From: Tilletia caries
Taxonomy: Eukaryota > Basidiomycota > Exobasidiomycetes > Tilletiales > Tilletiaceae
Reading direction: 5' to 3'
Length of the DNA: 64,000 nt
Assembly (NCBI GenBank): GCA_032718865.1
Contig: JALUTQ010000041.1
Location: 1,550,001-1,614,000, forward strand
The stretch's first letter is position 1. Every line of letters begins with the position of its first letter. A model generated the notes under the pieces. The model was given only the letters and a program-made list of their open reading frames with translations. It did no database searches and was not told the DNA's origin. Of the stretch, positions 1 to 12,600 are shown piece by piece. Made by a program: the position numbers and the translations under genes.

Positions 1-2
1 AG

Positions 3-758
3 CGGATTGTCTCGCCACTTCTGACGCAGAGACCACGATTTCGACGTCCTCAACCTGATGTGTTGCTGAGTGCGGTTCCGCTCCCGCTCGACGAGGATGC
101 CGCGGCGACGGGACAAAAGACAGGAAGGAATGCATTGACGTTGCTCCTCTTGTACGAGCCAAACCATCAGCCTTCTACTCCGACATTCACCTTCCTCAAC
201 CTCCTTCCCTTCCCGCTCCAATCTCTTCCGGGAGTATGGAACGAAGACGTACAGGCGCCTACGGCATCTCAGGGACACTCGCCCAGTGATAACGCTCCTG
301 CGCAAGAGTATCACAATGATGGCGATGATTTCTGGAGCGGAGTCGATTCGGATTCCTCTTCGACTCGCAGCAAGGACGCGCCACAGCACGTAGAAGAAGC
401 CGACGAGGACGAGCGATACTGGGCTCAATACAACGATGTTCAGGAGACGGGCGATGGCGACAATGAGCAAGGTAGCATGGGTGGTCGCGAGGTCAGCGGA
501 GGCGGTTTATTGAGAGAAGGCGAAGGCCGCCGCCCTGCTCAACATCAACCAACCCATCCTGCCGTCGTGGAACCTAGATGGGAACCCGAGCGGGATACTC
601 AATCTCACGACTCGGCAGCGGTGCAGGAAGTTCGAAGCCTGCTGGGTCAAGCTTGGGCAAGGATGACGGAAGCCATCCCTTCTTCGATGCCCCATTCTGC
701 GGAAGCGCGGCGAACAATGGTCTTCACTCTCCTGGCTGAAGCCATGCGAGAGGAATGA
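3..758 (+). CDS. 3' end of an unidentified acidic protein (5' partial)
   Basis: The frame is open from the left edge to a stop at 756-758, so this is the C-terminal part of a longer protein whose start lies outside the window. The visible part has a low-complexity acidic middle with a DDFWSG stretch and a DEDERYWAQYND stretch. It ends in a predicted helical tail with VRSLLGQAWARM and AMREE at the C-terminus. I recognise no domain and assign no function. No intron is obvious within the visible part, though one could lie before about position 240. It is tandem with the downstream transporter gene on the same strand. Confidence 0.6.
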   Translation, partial: RIVSPLLTQRPRFRRPQPDVLLSAVPLPLDEDAAATGQKTGRNALTLLLLYEPNHQPSTPTFTFLNLLPFPLQSLPGVWNEDVQAPTASQGHSPSDNAPAQEYHNDGDDFWSGVDSDSSSTRSKDAPQHVEEADEDERYWAQYNDVQETGDGDNEQGSMGGREVSGGGLLREGEGRRPAQHQPTHPAVVEPRWEPERDTQSHDSAAVQEVRSLLGQAWARMTEAIPSSMPHSAEARRTMVFTLLAEAMREE

Positions 759-1329
759 GAGGGGTGGGGCCGCAAGGGTGCAACCATCGCCGATAGCCAC
801 TACACCTAATCTTCGATCCTCGATCCTCGATCCTCGTCTTCGATCGCGCCGTCTCGCCTCGCAATATGCCTCGAAACATACATACGTTCGGCCGTACTTC
901 GCCTCATCTGCTGCTTACATAGCTCCTTCTCATCTTTTCCCAGCGCTAAAACTCGATAAATAGAGCGAGGCTCCTTTTGTTGGCCTCTACTTCTCTTTCC
1001 CCCAGTAAGCTGGACACCCTCACACAGACAGCAGGATCATTACCAGGTGGGTACTAGTAACCAGCGCCCTGCGCCAACAGTGATGTGCAGTGTGCGAGTG
1101 TGGCGAGTGGCGGGAGGATCGAAAGCGGCACTGATGAATTTCCCTTTGTCTTTTCCCGTCCCGTCGCAGAGTCAGATGATGGCAGATTCCAAGTACATAG
1201 ATCAACCCAACGGGAAGGAAAACGGGGAGATTGCGTCCACTGCATCTGCAGAACCAAGAAACAGCGAAGCCGAGAAGGTGAGCGTCGGGTCCAGCCCCTG
1301 TTCTGTTTGCGCTTGAAAGAGGTGATAGG

Positions 1330-3910
1330 ATGGCTGAATTTTTGCGAGATGGACATCTTCAGATTTCGGCGCTGGATGAGGAAGGCCTCAAACATGCCTA
1401 CGGGCAAACAGGGCTCGCCGGCCTCATCGAAGACCGCCTGGTTCTTGGTATGGCCGCATTGGCAGCACTGGGAGGACTCCTTTTTGGGTATGTGCTCTTG
1501 TCGGAAAAGAGTTATTGCCACACACCGATAGAAAGAATGCCCCGCTGATTCTCCTTCCTTACCGCTGTGAAACGGACCTGCCCATAGCTACGACCAGGTG
1601 AGCATGATTGGGTACTATATTGACTACGATATAGGAGAAAGAGACATCTAACTCAACTCCTATCTCCTCTCCAGGGCGTCATCTCTGTGACTTTGGTCAT
1701 GCAACAGTTTACGGGTCGTTTCCCGCGAATCGACCCAGCTCAAGATAATGCTGCAGGCTTCTGGAAAGGTCTCCTCACAGCCATGATCGAATTGGGAGCC
1801 ATTCTAGGCGCAGCTTCGGCCGGTTACATCGCCGATCGATATTCCCGTCGCAATGCGATTCGAACCGGAGTGGCATGGTTCACGGTTGGCTCGGCACTCC
1901 AGACGGGCGCAGTGGGCTACGGTATGCTGGTAGTGGGTCGTCTCATCGGTGGCGTCGGTATTGGAATGCTGTCTATGACTGCACCGCTTTACATGTCTGA
2001 AATCAGTCCTGTGAGTAGCTGCGTTAAGCCGTGTTCTCTTGCGCAGTCGGCCTGAACTCATTTTTCTTCACAGCCAAACGTCCGAGGTATGCTCCTCGGC
2101 CTCGAAGAGCTTATGATAGTTTTCGGAATCTGCGTTGCCTATGGGGTATGTCTATCTTACGGGAGCCCTATCCCTCTGTCATCATTTCTCACGATGTGCT
2201 TTCCTTCCTCATTGCAGATCACCTATGGAACCCGCTACATGCGCGGTACTGAATGGGCATGGAGATTTCCCTTCCTGCTCCAAATTGTTCCAGGCCTGCT
2301 CCTCGCTGCGGGAGTGACTCTCCTCCCATACTCACCTCGGTGGCTCGCCTCTAGAGGAAGGGACAAAGAATGCCTCGACGTCCTCATCAGGCTCCGTCGA
2401 CGTCCCGCCGATGATGCCGCGGTACAAGCCGAATTCTTGGAGATTCGGTCCGAAGCTCTTTTGCAGCGCGAGCGGAAGCAGGAGAGACACCCGACGCTGA
2501 TAGACGGCAAGGGCAGCAGTAACTTTTTGCTCGAATTGCACGGCTGGGCCGACACGCTCAAGCCTGGATGCAGGCGACGTACCATTGTCGGCGTCGGTCT
2601 GATGTTCTTGTGAGTATATCAGCTATCATTGTTGTAGATATACTGCATGCTTAACTCTTCTTGCATTGGATGATTGACAGCCAACAATTCGTCGGAATCA
2701 ACGCGCTCATTTATTGTGAGTACCTTTGCCTAACGCGTTGAGCAGGCTACTACGATCCTCAAAGGTCTTCCTGGTTTTTCGACCTGCAGACAGCCCGCAA
2801 ATCTTTGAGCAGCTGGGTCTTTCCTACAACTCGCGCCTGACCATGGGCTGGGTCGCCAATCTCTGCCAACTCCTAGGAGTCATTCTTTCCTTCCCGTTGG
2901 TCGATCGGGTCGGACGGAAGCCTCTGCTAGCGTTTGGGAGTATTGGTATGACAATATGTCTACTGTGAGTGTTCGCAATCCATTTACTCGGGGGACATCC
3001 AGCTGATACTGGCCGTACATTATGGCGGAATCTGGTGCCTTCCTCCCACAGCATTGTGGCCATCTTGACCGCAAAGTTCTCTTCCGATTGGGCCTCTCAT
3101 CGCGGCGAGGGTTGGACGGCCGTCGCGTTCGTCTTCTGTTATATGGTTATCGTGAGTTGCTTTCAAAATCTTCACCTTCCACGGATTACCGGAAGCTGAT
3201 ATGTATCCTGCTTATCGTGTTTCCGACGCAAGTTCGGAATGAGCTGGGGACCTGTTCCCTGGACTATGCCGGCGGAGATCTTTCCGAGTTCACTGCGCGC
3301 AAAAGGTGTAGCGCTATCAACAGTATCCAACTGGTTCAACGTGAGCGATTTCATTGCTTGAGCGCTTGATCAGGGCCGCTGCTGATCTGCGTTACTCTTT
3401 TTCTTTTGACCGTGAAGAACTTTATCATTGGACTTGTGAGTTGACGCAGCGCAGAGGCATCCTGCACACCCTCCTGACTGCCGCGTTGCTACCATCCTTG
3501 ACCAGATAACCCCTCCTCTCATACAATCTACGGGATACGGAGCCTTCGTCTTCTTCGCGGTTTTCTCCTTCCTCTCGCTCTTCTTCACGGTAAGTCGATC
3601 TGATAACTAAAAGGCGCTTTTCGTCACGAAGGCAACCTTGTTCTGACACTCCTCTTCGTGCGCATGCTGCTATAGATTTTCGTGGTACCAGAAACGCGGG
3701 GAGTCACTTTGGAGCAGATGGACAACCTCTTTGGTGAGTAGACGTCGTAGCGAATCGACCGCGTAGGTTGCTTGAGCTGATCGCGCCAACTTCTGCCATC
3801 TTCCACTGCGTTCCCCACTCCCAGGCGACTCGACGGGAAAGCTCGATGAAGCACGAATCCGACAAATCGAACTCGACCTTGCTCGTCGGGCCCCTGTGTA
3901 TCAGGACTAG
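1330..3910 (+). CDS. MFS sugar transporter
   Basis: A major facilitator superfamily transporter of the fungal sugar-porter family, predicted in the plasma membrane; the substrate is not readable. Thirteen exons: 1330-1487, 1588-1597, 1675-2010, 2074-2145, 2218-2609, 2681-2715, 2790-2964, 3052-3151, 3233-3340, 3418-3435, 3506-3589, 3676-3733, 3825-3910. They sum to 544 codons (543 aa). Family signatures seen are GGLLFGYDQGV in TM1, GYIADRYSRR after TM2, QQFVGINALIYYSPQIF in TM7, DRVGRKP, and PETRGVTLEQMD near the C-terminus. Exon 2 is a 10-base micro-exon that supplies the conserved YDQ, and exon 10 is 18 bases. The start at 1330 has A at -3 and G at +4. A possible upstream coding exon at 1176-1277 cannot be joined in frame with normal splice sites, so the extreme N-terminus is uncertain. 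Confidence 0.9.
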
Positions 3911-4130
3911 GACACGTTGTCATACATCCACTTTGAGCACTTGAGAAGGCGCAACGTCGCCTGCCATTGCAGCATTGAGGCGAGGGCGTGTGTTCCATTT
4001 GTGAGCAGTCGTCAAAGTTAGGCCATCTACAGGGAGGGGGAAAGAAAGCAAAGTTGGTATCTACAGAAAAGGAAACGTAGATAGAAAGGGAAAGAGCGGA
4101 AGGAAAACTCCATGCTTCTCGTTCCGATGA

Positions 4131-7100
4131 TCAGCCGCGCCGAGGCGGAGGCAATGGTGCCCCCTTCCCTGCTGCACCAGGCTTAGGCGCCAAAACAGGC
4201 GGCTTCGCACCCACAGGCCGAGCAGGCGGACCCGGTTTCGCTCCCGCAGCAGCAGCAGCCCCATTACTACCCGTCGACCCGCTCCCAGCGGCAGCAGCAG
4301 CAGCCGCCTCCGCCTTCTTCTTCGCCAAGATCGCCGCAAAACCTCCGGGCGCACCCATCCCGGGCATGACAGCGATGGGCGCCGCGTTCGAGTCAGCGGC
4401 CATCGCGCTCGGCTTGGGTCCGCCGAAGGTGGATGTGGAGGTCGAGGTCGAGCTTGGAGCGGGCTTTGGGATTGGGGTGGATGAGGAGAAGTTGGTTGAC
4501 TTGAGAGCGTTGGCTAGGGCTCCGACGCCTCCTCCTCCTGCTCCTGCTGCTCCGCCGCCGCCATTTGTGCGCTGAGCGCCGGGGGCAGGCGCGGCTCGTT
4601 TGGCGGGGGGTAGCGCGGGGGAAGCGGGAGGGGCTGGTGCTGCCTTTGCTGGCTTTTGTGCTTCCGGGTCGATGTACGAGGCGGGTGCCCAGCCTTCGGT
4701 AGCGCCCTTCTTGATGAGCCACCAGCCTGGAATCGGTAAAACACAAGGTCCTCCATCAGTTCCCAATTCACTCTACAGAATCACTAAAGGTAAGGGTGGA
4801 AGATTTATGAAGCTTACCGTTGTTCTCCTTGGTCACGACTTCGACCAGTTCACCTTCGACAAGCGTCATCTCGCCGTCGTTCGACGTCGCATAAGCGTAG
4901 AGTGCCTTGTGCATCGGTACCGCAGGAGCCGCAGGAGTCGCCGGAGGCGCTGGCGGGGCGAGTGGAGCAGGCGGACCACGCACCGGGCCCGGAACCCGGC
5001 CAGGGCCAGCCGCCGCAGCCTTATTCGCACCAAGACGAGCCGCCGCCGCCGCTGCCGACGTCCCATTCGACGCACCGCCCGAAGAAGCAGCAGCCGCCGA
5101 CGCTGCGCCGGGCAACTTCTGCGCCGGCTTCGGGATCGCGCGGGGTGTTGAGGCTGCGGGACGACCGCGGGCGGAGCTCGGTCCTCCCGGTCGGATCAGT
5201 CTGCCGGTCGTGACGGGCCTTACGATACCTGGCTTCCGACGTGCGGGTGGGCGGGAGAGCGAGCCTGGTGCTTCTCCCGTGGGCACGAGGACCGTCGAGC
5301 TCTTGTAGACGTCGTCCCGGGGCACGGTCTCGTCCTTCTTGAAGACGATGTGCGCCTTCTTGTCCTTCTTCTTCGTGTACTCGAGCGAGTTCGACATCGT
5401 CACGGGTGTGGCGCCGTGGGTCTGTTGGAGCAGACGGGCTACGAACTCCGTCTTGAAGAACAGGTGCATGGCCGGGTCGGGATCCTCGTGCGAGCCCGTG
5501 ACGTTGAGGACGACCCAGTCATCCCGAAGCTCGGAGAGGCCGATGCCGGAGATCTGGCCAAGAAGGACCTTACGCTCACACGTCGTCTGCGGCTGCTTGT
5601 TCACCAGCTGCGTGATGATGAAGTACACCGCCTTGTCGGTCATGATCAGGAACCGCGGGCTCGGCTTGGAGGAGCGGCCGAGACGGGAGACGAGGAGCTC
5701 GACGCGCGAGCTGAATGCCACCGTTTCGTCGCGTCCTAGCCCAGCCGCGCGGCGGAGCATCTCGCCCTCAGCACTTCCGCCGCCGTTGGCATGTCCGACG
5801 TCCAGGTAGTCGCCCATGAAGCGACGCATGCTGATGAGGGAGAATCGTCGACGCTCCTTACGTCCTTGGAGGACCTGGTGTCCGTAGTCTCTCAGAGCCG
5901 CATAGACCAGTGCCTCCTTCTTGTTCATCCACATGCGCTGGATCCGTCGGGCGCACTCATGCCTGTACAGGATAAAGTTTCGCCATGCGCGTTGGATACG
6001 CGTGGCCATCCGGTGCCAGTACTTATCGCGCATCGCCTCGAGCGCAAAGAGCGTCTCCGGATTCTTGATGAACGCCTTCGTCACGCCCATCTGCCACTCA
6101 TCCCGCGCGATGCCCACATCCGTAAGGATCCGCTCGCAGCCCGTGCGCGCGTCGCCCGTCCAGGTGTACTCGCCCGCATACGACGTGTTGGGCGAGAGGA
6201 GGTAGAAGCGCTCGACGACTTTTTCAAACGTGCGCGCCCAGGCGAAACCGGCACGGCGGACACGGATGTTCTCCTGCAGACCGAGGTACTTGATCTGATG
6301 CAAGATCGCCTGCGTGTCGTACTCGGTCGCGCTCTTGTTCTGGTTCGGCTTGATGGTACGGATGTACGACGGCTGTGAACGCATCAGGTTTTCTACGAGC
6401 GCGTTGGCACTGGACTTGATGCGGTCGCCGGCGGTGGGCGGCTTCTTCTTGTTGTTCGGATCAGGGCGGTCTGGGAAGAGGGTTTGCAGGTACTTGTTGC
6501 TGGAGGAGTCAACGAGGTCCAGGATGCCCTTCAGAAGCTCGTCCTTGTTCTTGTCGGTCATGCCGGACACGTTGTAGTTCACATCGCCGGCGTAGTGGCG
6601 CACGAGGAACTGAAATCACAGGAACAAGCAGTGAGTATATATGTACCTCGCAAAAGATAGATTGACGCGTTGAACTCACCTTGGAACCACGCGTCTCGAA
6701 GTGCGGATTGGACGAAAGCATGCTCAGGCGCTGAGTAAAGGAGTTGTCTGCGGCAGTTGGGTCGGCGTGAGCCGTGGCACACGCGTCGTTCAAGGCAGCG
6801 AAGATGCCGGGAGGGCGCTTCTCCTCAATAAGATCGCACACGATCTTATTGTTGAAGTACTCTGCAAGTTCGACGAATTAGTGATGAGTAAGCCGATCGC
6901 CAAGCGTGAATGTCTCGCTCAGCTCACTAATAGGGGTCCACTGGATCTGTTCAGCCGCGTATTCCTCTTGTTCTTTCTTGAGGGTGAGCTCGATGAAGAC
7001 TGGGAGGGAGAATGTGGTGTCAGACGTATTCCAGGTCCGTTGTGAACTGGCATGATGCACTCACTCTGTTGCAGTTTCTCGTTGACGTAGTTGATGCAAA

Positions 7101-8567
7101 GTTGCTCGAACGAGTTGTTGTCGAAGATCTCAAACCCGTAGCTGTGAAAGCGCGAAAGGAGGTAAGGAAAGCGGATGTATGCAGTCAGATAGGGCGCGTG
7201 GCAGGACTCACATGTCGAGCACACCGATGACATTGGCGTGTGCGGATTTAGGGTTGAGGGACACGTTAATGCGGGCAACGATCCACTCGAACATGTTGTT
7301 GTAGATGGCCTTTGCGAGCGCATCACGGACCGAAGTGGCCTGTGTGCAGTTTAGTGGTACTTCGTAGACCGATCCTGAGGAGGGGAAACCACGCATACAG
7401 GTCAGAAATCGCGGTCGAATACTGACGCGCAGGGGTCATTGTGTGCTACACACCTCTCCTTCCTCCACGCTGGGTTTCCATGATACGCTCGGTGAGAGCT
7501 TTGTTAACAGCCTCCGATTGGACTTCGAGCAGATACGCGACAAAGTCGGAGACGCTCTGGTCTGCAATTTCCGAATTTCCCTCCTTGTTCTCTTTAAAAG
7601 AGAGGTTTCCGATCCAGAGAATGGCAGCGATCATGCGGAAGATGCTGTTCTGCTCGTCGTCAGAGAGACCGATGATGCCCATGGACTGGATGGTCTCTGC
7701 GAAATCGGCGACGTCATCGATGCCGGGGACGTCGAAGCACTGGCTGTTGGCGGTGTATGCGTATGCCTCGGGACCCTGGATGCCGAAGGACTCGCGCTGC
7801 TGGGGCGAGGCTGCCTTTGCGAACTGGTAGAAGATGTGGAAGTTGCGCTCGTCCTTGATCTGGCCGACGACGCGGTTCTTCTCGAGGAGGTAGTTGGTGA
7901 TGTTGGCGCCCATGGGTTCTCCGCTGGGGTTGAACATGATTTCGAGATATTTGCCGTGGCGAGAGGAGTTGTTGTTGCGGAGGGTCTTGGCACAGCCGAA
8001 GCTCTCGAGGAGCGGGTTGGTGGCGAGGACCATGTCCTTGATGTCCTGGATCTCGGCTGCGCCTGTGCCGCCTGAGACGGCTGCGATGTACTGCATGATG
8101 CGCTTTGCGGCCTCGGTCTTGCCTGCGCCGGACTCTCCGGAGATGATGACACACTGGTTGTCGTGGTAGGCGTTCATCTGGTAGTAGGCGCCCTCTGCGA
8201 TGGCATAGACATGGGGGGCCATCTCGAGGCGGTTCTTGTTGCGGTAGGAGTGGAGGATGTCCTCGGTGTAGATGCCGAGGTCGCGGAACGGGTTGACGGA
8301 GATGAGGACGTTTCCGATGTAGGTGTAGATCTGTGCGGCCTGGAAGCGCTTCTGCAGGTTCTCGTTCACGGCCTCGTTGGTGACCTTGGAGAGGAGGGTC
8401 ATGTCGGACACGCCGGCCTGCTTCTGCTTGAAGCCCTCGCGCCAGTCGGCCTTCTGGACACCGTTGACCACGACTCCACCGGCACCGCCGCCCTTCTTCT
8501 TGGGAGGGGCAGCCGCACCGCCGCCGCCGCCTGCCTTCTTGCCGCCAGCCTTGCGCGAGATTGCCAT
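4131..8567 (-). CDS. MYO5: Class I myosin (Myo3/Myo5-type, long-tailed)
   Basis: Actin-based motor for endocytic patches and polarised growth. Seven exons on the minus strand: 8567-7454, 7374-7212, 7141-7065, 6999-6928, 6861-6680, 6609-4818, 4726-4131; 1331 aa. The motor has P-loop GESGAGKT (residues 144-151), switch [11 protein letters not shown], switch [16 protein letters not shown] loop and [24 protein letters not shown] places a serine (about residue 373) at the TEDS position, the site phosphorylated by PAK kinases in yeast Myo3/Myo5. Two IQ motifs follow (about 739-765), then a TH1 domain and an Ala/Pro-rich linker. An SH3 domain (about 1100-1155) is split by the last intron at ENNG/WWLIKK, and an Ala/Pro-rich tail ends PPPRRG. 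No acidic DDDW-type Arp2/3-activating end is visible. The N-terminus is glycine/lysine-rich. Confidence 0.97.
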
Positions 8568-9606
8568 TTGCTGCAGCGAGGTCTGTCCGTGTTGAGGAAG
8601 ATCGCAAGGTGGTGGGTGGTGGTCCGGCCACTTGCTGAGTGAGTCCCCTCTCCGCACTGTCTTGAGACCCGCAGTGAGACCCTGAGTCTGTGGGGGTCAC
8701 TGGGGTCTGCAGTGTGACAGCAAGACCGGCTGCGAGTGCGCTCCTCTCGCTGCTGCTGCTGCTGCTGCCTCATCCCAGTCAGTCAGTCAGTCGGCAGGGT
8801 TCAAGCACGCAGACCTGTGTTTAACTGTTGTACCAAGGCACGCCCTTCACTCTCCCGCCCGCCAGCCCACGCGCGCTCCGCTCTGATCCCACCGCACGGC
8901 CCGGCCCGCGTCGACGCACCGGAAACCCCAGACGCGCCGCGTCCAGCTCTCCCGCTCCCGCTCGCTTTCCTTCGACCTCGCCCGGGAGACAGCCATCGCA
9001 GGATCCCACAGCAGAACGTCGCCTCGCCCTCGCCCTCGCCCGCCGCAAGCATCGCAGGCGCTGGCGCTCGTTCGGCGCTTCCAAGCTCATTTGGCACACT
9101 TAGGTTCGGAGCTGGGTGAGTTTCGACGCAGGTACCGCGCATTTCATTGGTCCCGCACTTCTCATAACCCTCATACATGCATCTACAGTTCAGGAGACTC
9201 ATAAGGACGCTCGATTCAGACGCGCCTTCGCAGCAGGACTACCGCGCATTCCGGAACCCCCCTCCTTCTTTCCATGGCGACCTGGATGTCGACCTCGGCG
9301 TAGATTCGCCCGTCTTCCCGCTCCAGCATCGAAATCGCCTTCTCCCAACCCCGTCTTCGCACGACGCGCATCTATAATCCCTGCGGATACCCTCAAATAC
9401 TTGCTTGCCTATCGCCAACTACGTAACTTTTCCCATCGCTGATCTTTGAGTTCGAACCGGACAAACAAACATCAACACCCTCGTCTTGCGCTCCACCACC
9501 ACACACACAATCTGTACCTCATCAGCGCGACCGAATCTCGGCCCGCCATACATAGCGTGAAGCACGGCCATTCCACGAAGCGATCCTGACTCACTGCGAT
9601 CACATT
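8568..9606. promoter_or_regulatory. Divergent intergenic region, myosin I / MIT-protein gene
   Basis: About 1.04 kb between the start codons of two divergent genes, so it must carry both promoters and 5' leaders. It contains a CTG-repeat run around 8750-8768, followed by a short tandem CAGT run near 8777-8792. I see no convincing TATA box and no RNA gene. Short open frames here lack coding character. Confidence 0.5.
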
Positions 9607-12600
9607 ATGCCGGACCTCAGATCTGCGCAGGCTCCTTCAGAACTAGCATACATCTCCTCGGGAGCAGCAACAGCAGACTCATCCATCGGGGGACCCGCCG
9701 CAGTGGCAGCAGGAACCACCTCCACCTTCTCCTCCTCAGCCTCCTCCTCGTCTCGCTCCTCCTCAGTCTCGCCAGAGAACGTAACGGAGTCACATCCAAA
9801 CTCCGAGTTTCGCTTCCCAGAACGAAAACACCAACGCGACAACAGCATCGGATCGCCATCGTCCTCCCGCTTCCTCCATCACGGTCACACCCGTCTGGAA
9901 TCCGTCGCACCTCTTATCAGCAAACTCGCCTCGGATCCTCCCTCGGAAGGTCTGCCGCCGCCCCCACCGTCTTCGACCACCTCCAAGCCACGCAAGATGA
10001 ACTCTCGCGGGATGCGCTTAGGGGCTCAGCTCAAGAAACCGGGCAACTCCTCTATCGACACCGCGGGTTCATCAGCCTTCAGCATTACAGGTGGTCTCGA
10101 TCGGCCCTCGTCGAAGTCGAGTGTGTCCACAGTGGGCAGTACCATCGGCAGTAGTTCTGGCACGTACGAGGATGACTTTATCACCGATGACGGCATGGGC
10201 GAGAGCATCGCGCCTTCTGCTTCGTATCTGCGTGGCCAAGGGAAGAATAATTCGACTGGGCCTGCCACAGCACCGGCGTCAGCCTCGGCATCTCCAGGTC
10301 GCAACGCCCTTTGGGGAGAGAGCATGCAGGCATCCAAGTCGGGATCCTCCCTGCAGACAACACCGACCGTTCCTGGTGGGGCCAGCTCAACCGGCAGTTC
10401 CACACCCAACTCGGTAGGAGCCGGTCCCACACCTCCGCGCCCACCACGAAAGCTCGGAGGGAGAGTGGCTGCTCTGGCAGCAAAGCTGTCAGGGAACGAC
10501 CTCAGTAGCGCAGTCGGAGCAACCAGTCCCTCCCTTCCATCCCCGACCAGAGCAAATGCACTGGGCAGTGCATCCCGACTGGACTCCTCCGGGCCCGAGC
10601 ACTCCTCATTCGATTCACCTCAACCTGCATTACTCTCGCACAAGAGCACAGAATCTAGCGCCTCCACAACAATGGTGAACGTAGCAAGTTCGATCTCATC
10701 CTCACCGTCAGCATCGTCGCCGGGTCTGAGTCAGGTAGCGGCCAACTACTCGCCGCGGAGCTCATCACTGCGTACACACACGCCACAGTCGAGCCTGGGC
10801 TCGGTGCGCAAGTTGGGGGAAGCCATAGTCAACTTTGGCGCGACGATTGGGCACAGTCGGCGGAGCTCGGCTGATGTGCTCAGCGGGAAGGGCGTCTCTG
10901 GCAATACGAGTGGTGATCGGAGCACAGGCGGGACAGGCGGGGTGGTAGGTGCAGAGGGCAGTCCGGCCTTTGGGCGCGTTTCGGAGGAGGGGCGCGAGGC
11001 GCGGAGTCGCGTCTCAAGCGAAACAGACGGCGCACAGAACCTACTGTCAGTGTCGATTCCGTCGGCTTCTGGCTCAGGTCTCTCGCTACCATTATCTCCG
11101 GCATCCCCACCACCGCGCTCACCTCGTCGGACAATGGACTTGACGAGTGCGCGCTTGGCGGACGCGGCGGCCGGTTCATCTGGCTCGCCGAGGGCATCAG
11201 CGGACTATCGGGACTCGAGCGGTTCGGCGACGATGGCGCGTGTGGACTCGGCTACTGTTCGGGCTTCCTCTATGGCCTCGTACGCGGCGTCGACCCGGTC
11301 TCGGACAACGTCGAGTGGGCAGGAGGGCAGCGACGGCGAACAGATGCGTGACCGAGTCGGCTCCGTTTCCACTGAGGGAGGCTCGTCGGGAACGGCAGGT
11401 GCGCTAACTGGGAAGGGGAGCATGTCTTCGCTCGCCGACGTGTCTTCTGCTGCCAATGATGGAAGCGGGGATGGAGGCGTGGACGGTGCCGAGAGCTCGC
11501 AGCGGCCTTTTGCGCTTTCGGTCGATACGAGCCTCCGGGGCGTGTTCTCGGGTGTATTTGGCGATGCTTCGCATTCGATCGACCCGATGGCCAGACCGGG
11601 TTCGAGCGATTCCGTCTCTCAACATGCGACGGGGAAGAATGGGCAATCGGTGGATTCGGTTGCCTCGGTGGGACAAACGATGGGACCATATAGCGTAGGG
11701 GCATGCTCCTGGGCAACGGCACATTCGGTAGGGGGAAGTCCATACGGCATCGCATCAGCCTCACCCGTCCTCGGCTCCGCATCCACCCCGATGGCAACTT
11801 CGGCATCGGGTCACAGCCAGACGCACAACAAGACTGTCGGTCGTCTGAGCCGTCTGACATATGCGCGGAACGACGGCGTGTCCGTTTTTGGGATAGGAGG
11901 GCCGCATGGTGGTGGGAAGGGCTGGTCGGACTACAGTGCCCCGCCTTCGGCGACACCGAGGTCACCGACGCTCCACAGCTCGTCGAACAGCTTTGCCACC
12001 TCCTTTGGTGCAGCTTCCGGCGGCGGCGGACCTGCTGCGCCAAGTGCGAATACCAGCGTTGCGAGTTCGCGCGGGGGGAGCGTGTCCAACAGTGTGCGGG
12101 GATCTGTGGATGCGAATGGGACGCCGCTTGGGTTGGCGATTGCGAATGCGGGTGTGAATGGGGCGGGGGTGATGGGTGCTGCTGTAGCTGGTTCGCACGG
12201 ACTGACGTTGGGGTTCAGTCCGGACGTGAGCGCAGGTGGCGGGAGTGGCGGTATGACGGGTGGGACATTGAGCTCCCCCGCACCGTACAAGGCACTCAAT
12301 GCTGCTCTCATCTCCGCACGGAACTCCCTTCCTGTCAACAGTCTGCGATCCGACTCGAGTTTCGGGCGGGACAAGGACAGCGGGGATCGCTCCAACCTGG
12401 CCTCGGTTGAGGAAGGGAACTCTAAGGACGAGGTGTACGGCAATGAAGCTTCGGCTGCGGATCGGGGTGACCGTGAGATGTCGAACTCACTCACTGGTCT
12501 CGGCATCGAGCACGGACATTCTCGAATGACGAATCGAAGTCCGAACCCTTCCGGTCGATCATCTCTTCCTGCACTGTCGGGTCTCGCACCGCAGCGCGAA

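Noticed and set aside
1176..1277. Possible first coding exon of the MFS transporter
   Set aside because: The good donor at 1278 leaves phase 0, and no acceptor before 1330 keeps the frame, so it was left out of the model.
4600..8642. Long plus-strand open frames opposite the myosin gene
   Set aside because: Antisense shadows of GC-rich coding sequence; the minus-strand myosin explains them fully.
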